DNA from: Pseudomonadota bacterium
GTDB taxonomy: Bacteria > Pseudomonadota > Gammaproteobacteria > Halothiobacillales > Halothiobacillaceae
NCBI GenBank assembly: GCA_021795795.1
Contig: JAJYPA010000159.1
Coordinates: 1 to 14,841, forward strand
DNA: 14,841 nucleotides
Direction of reading: 5' to 3'
Part shown: one piece after another, positions 12,194-14,841 of the stretch
Layout of the letters: each line of letters begins with the position of its first letter
How positions within the stretch are numbered: position 1 is the first letter of the stretch
Notes under the pieces: generated by a model
What the model was told of the DNA's origin: nothing
Seen by the model: the letters and a program-made list of their open reading frames with translations, nothing else
The model's database searches: none
Program-made: the position numbers and the translations under genes

Positions 12194-12734
12194 CCACAAC
12201 CCAGAGAGCAGGGTGATCCCACCTCGTGCGCTGCGTTCTGATGTGCCGGGCGGCACGGCCTGGGTTCCCCGATGGAAGTGGGCAGGCCGTTTGTTTGGCC
12301 GTGAGGTACAACTGCCGTCTACCATTCATAGTGCCCCGGGCATTCCCGCTGCTGATCTCCCCGTGGCAGATTCTCCGGTGGCAACGAAGCCAACTCCGCC
12401 AGAGGTAAATGGTACGGTGCCGGAAGAAAGTTGTTCATCCCGAGGGCCGGTCATGTATCCGCTATTTGCCATCCTGACAGCCCTGATCCTGGCTTATGGC
12501 TTGGGTGTCACTTTTGGCTACGTGCTGGCGGCAGGGAAGCCCCCTGCCTGGATGTCCGGGAGCGTGGTGGGTGCTTTTCTCCTAGCGCCCTCCGGGGGGA
12601 TTCTGTTGTTTCTGGCGGGTCTTGCCTGCCTCGTGCAATCAACCGATGACCGGGGAGCACGGATTGTGTGGTGGCTGGCGGGATCTGGGTTTTTCGTCCT
12701 CTTTCTGCTGGCTACCTTTGGCGGTCTCCTGTGA
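12180..12734 (+). CDS. Membrane protein with three predicted spans, 184 aa
   Basis: A 184-residue protein. The first ~95 residues are polar, proline-rich (MEPNNHNPESRVIPPRALRS; a basic-aromatic WVPRWKWAGRLFGRE; then a Pro/Ala linker). Three hydrophobic segments follow: MYPLFAILTALILAYGLGVT, the region around SVVGAFLLAPSGGILLFLAG, and RIVWWLAGSGFFVLFLLATF. There is no signal peptide; the topology suggests a cytoplasmic N-terminal tail of ~95 residues. The ATG at 12180 has GGAGGA five bases upstream. A longer frame from 12075 would add residues over the previous gene without a ribosome-binding site. Its stop overlaps the relaxase GTG by four bases. Such a protein could link a relaxosome to the membrane, but I do not recognise the family. 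Confidence 0.75.
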   Translation: MEPNNHNPESRVIPPRALRSDVPGGTAWVPRWKWAGRLFGREVQLPSTIHSAPGIPAADLPVADSPVATKPTPPEVNGTVPEESCSSRGPVMYPLFAILTALILAYGLGVTFGYVLAAGKPPAWMSGSVVGAFLLAPSGGILLFLAGLACLVQSTDDRGARIVWWLAGSGFFVLFLLATFGGLL

Positions 12735-14317
12735 GCGAAAAGCGATCTGACACATCCGTATCGGGAAAGTCTTTTGTTCGCGGACGCAGCATCGATGAGG
12801 AAGATCGCCACGGCCGGCCCCAGGCTGCCCGGCTCGTGCGCCGGATGACGGCGGAGCGCCGGGCACTCCCCAAAGGATCCGTAGGCAAAATTTTTGCAGA
12901 CAGTAAAATCTCGGCAGGCCGCAAGGCCATCAAGCCAGCCCCGAAGGGCGCGGCGGACAAAGGGGCCGCCCGCCGGGTGACGGTCAAGATGAACTACGCG
13001 GCCAACCGCAAGCAGGGCCAGTGGGCCGCTCATGGGAGCTATCTGGAACGAGAAGGCGCCCAAAAAGAGGACGAGCGGGGCAGGGGATTTGATGCCAGGA
13101 ACAAGGAAGTCTCCCTTGCTGCGCGCCTGAATGAGTGGCAGATGGAGGGTGATACCCGTCTGTTCAAGGTCATTCTGGCTCCCGAGGATGGCGACCGTCT
13201 GGCGATCCGGGGGTACACCCGCGAGTATATGGCCCGCCTGGCTCCCCATCTGAGCGAAAACCCGGAGCGGGTGGAATGGGCGGCCATAGACCACTACAAC
13301 ACGGGCCACCCTCATGTGCATCTGCTGATCCGGGGGAACCATGGACTGCGCATCTCCCCGGACCTGGTCCGGGCCGGGATGCGGGATCTGGCCTCCGGGC
13401 TCGCCACCGAACGCCTGGGGTATCGCTCGCCGGAGGAAATCCGGCTCTCCAGGGAAAAGCAGGTGGACGCCCGCAAGCTCACGCCCCTGGATCGAGAGAT
13501 CGAGCGAATGGCAAAGCCCCTGGTCGAAGGCAAGTCCTTTCTGGCGGAGAAGGTGCTTTTGCCCAAAGACCGTGATTATGCCGACCAGCGGCTGCGGATG
13601 CGTCGCCTGGAAGCCTTGGAACGACTGGGGTTGGCGGAAAAAATCGGATCGTCCGTCTGGGCTCTGGACGCGGGCTGGACCAAGGGGCTGCGGGAGCTGG
13701 AAGTGTTACAGACTCGCTCGAAGATGGTGGCGCAATCCCGCGCCTTGATGACGGACCCACGTTGCCCGCCCCAGGTAACGAAGATCCAACCAGGAGAGCA
13801 GCTGGTAGGCCGGGTATTGGGCACGGGACTGGATGAACAAAATGATCGCAGCTACCTCCTCATCGAAGGCACGGACTACCGGGCGCATATCGTGTACCAG
13901 AACGCCGCCATTGAGAAAGCCCGTGCCGCCCAGAGCCTGCAATTGCGGCATCTGGTCGCCATCGAGGGCAAGGCGTTTGAGCAGGACGGCAAGACCATCC
14001 CGTACACCACCGTCGAGGTCTACGGATTGACTATCCCGGATAAGCCAATGCCGATCAAGATACCCGAAAAGGCCCTGGATGACGCCCTGGATGCGGGAGT
14101 ACAGCCTGTCGATCACGCCAATACGGGCTTTCAGCGATTTTGGCATGAACAGCTTCTGGAGCGGCAACGGCAGCGGGCTTTGGAGAAGCAGAAGGACGAA
14201 CAGAAAAGGCAGGAAGTGGAGAGGCAAACGCGTGATGCGGAGCCGGATACTCCCCAAAAATCTGGCCCTAAACCCAGGAGGTTTGGCCAGGGCCGAGACG
14301 ATGTGGAGATGGAGTGA
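12731..14317 (+). CDS. VirD2-like HUH relaxase (DUF3363-type)
   Basis: A 528-residue relaxase that would nick the origin of transfer and pilot the strand into a recipient. The HUH motif is in DHYNTGHPHVHLLIRGNH: H193, H195 and H197. The likely catalytic tyrosine is Y104 in AAHGSYLEREG, matching the position in VirD2/DUF3363 relaxases where a Tyr-Leu-x-Arg motif precedes the histidines. The segment ISPDLVRAGMRDLASGLATE and the REIERMAKPLVE-type region continue the family pattern, and the second half corresponds to DUF3363. The C-terminus is charged and coiled-coil-like (ERQRQRALEKQKDEQKRQEV) and ends DDVEME. The GTG at 12731 overlaps the previous stop (GTGA) and has no strong ribosome-binding site, so expression probably depends on coupling. 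The upstream in-frame ATG lies inside the membrane-protein gene. A strong hairpin (GGCCCT at 14264 and AGGGCC at 14289) lies in its last codons. Confidence 0.9.
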   Translation: MSEKRSDTSVSGKSFVRGRSIDEEDRHGRPQAARLVRRMTAERRALPKGSVGKIFADSKISAGRKAIKPAPKGAADKGAARRVTVKMNYAANRKQGQWAAHGSYLEREGAQKEDERGRGFDARNKEVSLAARLNEWQMEGDTRLFKVILAPEDGDRLAIRGYTREYMARLAPHLSENPERVEWAAIDHYNTGHPHVHLLIRGNHGLRISPDLVRAGMRDLASGLATERLGYRSPEEIRLSREKQVDARKLTPLDREIERMAKPLVEGKSFLAEKVLLPKDRDYADQRLRMRRLEALERLGLAEKIGSSVWALDAGWTKGLRELEVLQTRSKMVAQSRALMTDPRCPPQVTKIQPGEQLVGRVLGTGLDEQNDRSYLLIEGTDYRAHIVYQNAAIEKARAAQSLQLRHLVAIEGKAFEQDGKTIPYTTVEVYGLTIPDKPMPIKIPEKALDDALDAGVQPVDHANTGFQRFWHEQLLERQRQRALEKQKDEQKRQEVERQTRDAEPDTPQKSGPKPRRFGQGRDDVEME

Positions 14318-14327
14318 CCGATATTCC

Positions 14328-14402
14328 TTACGCTTCCCATGGGTTAAAGATGCGCACGTCCGGCAGAACGAAATCACGCAGATTGCGTGTGACCAGGATT
14401 AA
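14328..14402 (-). pseudogene. VapC-type toxin, C-terminal remnant
   Basis: On the minus strand this encodes LILVTRNLRDFVLPDVRIFN followed by PWEA and a stop. This is the usual end of VapC PIN-domain toxins (TRN-x-x-DF then NPW). All of the toxin before this point, including the catalytic acidic residues, is missing, and no start codon remains. It joins directly onto the antitoxin remnant, so an internal deletion removed most of the toxin gene. Confidence 0.7.
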
Positions 14403-14509
14403 TCTCGCTGGTGGAGGCTCTGATCGCGTTCGAATTGCACGTCATCCGCCCGGCATAGGGGCGAGTTGTGCATGAATTCTACCAACGACGCCTTGCGTTG
14501 GGTCAGGCT
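14399..14509 (-). pseudogene. Phd/YefM-type antitoxin, C-terminal remnant
   Basis: On the minus strand this reads SLTQRKASLVEFMHNSPLCR, then ADDVQFERDQSLHQRD and a stop. SLVEFM-x-NSPL followed by a (D/E)-x-ERD-x-S tail is typical of the C-terminal toxin-binding part of Phd-family antitoxins. The DNA-binding N-terminal half is absent, and the reading frame upstream is IS-like sequence. Antitoxin before toxin is the normal order of such operons, which supports the pairing. Confidence 0.6.
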
Positions 14510-14841
14510 GTCGTAATTGTTAACGGACAAAAAAGTATCATCCTGGATCAGCCGTATCCCATTGATTCTACCTTTTGAACAATTTCCACGTTTCACGAAG
14601 TATCATCCTGAGTAGCCACACCGCCTTTGCCGACCCGGTGATGGTGGACAATAAAGTTTCATCCTGGTGCCTACGGGCATCCCTTGTGCTTGCGCTACAC
14701 CCAATGACACATAGGCAGCGGAAGCAGTCATTCAGCGGACTGACCGACATGTTCTCGAAACTTGTTTGTAGTGAAAAATTACCAAGTACTGCCAACTATC
14801 TGGCTTTTAAAGTTCTCATGTCTCAAGACCACTAGACACAA
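14509..14841 (+). mobile_element. Possible IS21-type element end, partial
   Basis: From TGTCG at 14509 the sequence leaves the antitoxin remnant and contains three direct repeats of a 15-22-base unit (next entry). Multiple end repeats and a terminal TG are known features of IS21-family elements. No transposase gene is visible in the remaining 330 bases and the other end is outside the window, so the family and boundary are tentative. I see no other gene in 14318-14841. Confidence 0.4.
14525..14667 (+). repeat. Three direct repeats at the putative IS end
   Basis: GGACAAAAAAGTATCATCCT (14525-14544), CGAAGTATCATCCTG (14596-14610) and GGACAATAAAGTTTCATCCT (14646-14665). The shared core is AAGT-A/T-TCATCCTG. 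Spacings are 65 and 56 bases. They could be transposase-binding repeats. Confidence 0.65.

Noticed and set aside
14575..14835. Plus-strand 86-aa reading frame at the right edge
   Set aside because: It runs through the three IS-like repeats and shows no motif; probably chance.

Overview
The window looks like part of a conjugative or mobilizable element (plasmid or integrative element) of a GC-rich proteobacterium. The evidence is a single-strand binding protein, a DnaC-like helicase loader, a putative initiator, a BRO-N protein, topoisomerase III and a VirD2-like relaxase packed together with little spacing. An Acidithiobacillus-like host is possible from the style of the genes, but the sequence alone does not settle it. 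No coupling ATPase or type IV secretion gene is present.

Layout. (1) 104-3539, all on the minus strand, is a replication block: 118-aa hypothetical, BRO-N protein, putative initiator with a DUF1376-like N-terminus, DnaC-like loader, then SSB. (2) 3720-6089, plus strand, holds three unrecognised genes, the last a 420-aa helical protein. (3) 6342-8303 is a complete restriction-modification cassette: a beta-class DNA methyltransferase facing a clear BamHI homologue, with an overlapping C-protein regulator and a C-box operator. It is visibly more A+T-rich than its surroundings and looks acquired. (4) 8518-9094 holds a small basic protein gene with tandem operator-like repeats, then a non-coding region with a strong inverted repeat. 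(5) 9153-14317, plus strand, is a tightly coupled operon: topB, a short PlsC-like acyltransferase, a HIRAN-like protein, a 79-aa protein, a membrane protein and the relaxase. (6) 14318-14841 is scar tissue: a collapsed Phd/VapC-type toxin-antitoxin pair and what looks like an IS21-type end running out of the window.

Two features connect the element genes. First, a promoter-like element (GATCGCAACGG, six variable bases, GCTATACC) occurs four times essentially perfectly, upstream of ssb, the initiator, the 118-aa gene and topB. Weaker copies precede the two hypothetical genes at 3720 and 4355. It is absent from the restriction-modification cassette, so it defines a probable element-specific regulon. 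Second, the initiator gene contains about 15 copies of GAAACG/CGTTTC, including three perfect GAAACGTTTC palindromes, interrupted by an A+T-rich polypyrimidine tract. Together with the helicase loader just downstream, this resembles the lambda arrangement in which the origin lies inside gene O, and it is the best candidate replication origin here.

All calls were made by reading the sequence. No database or structure search was run.
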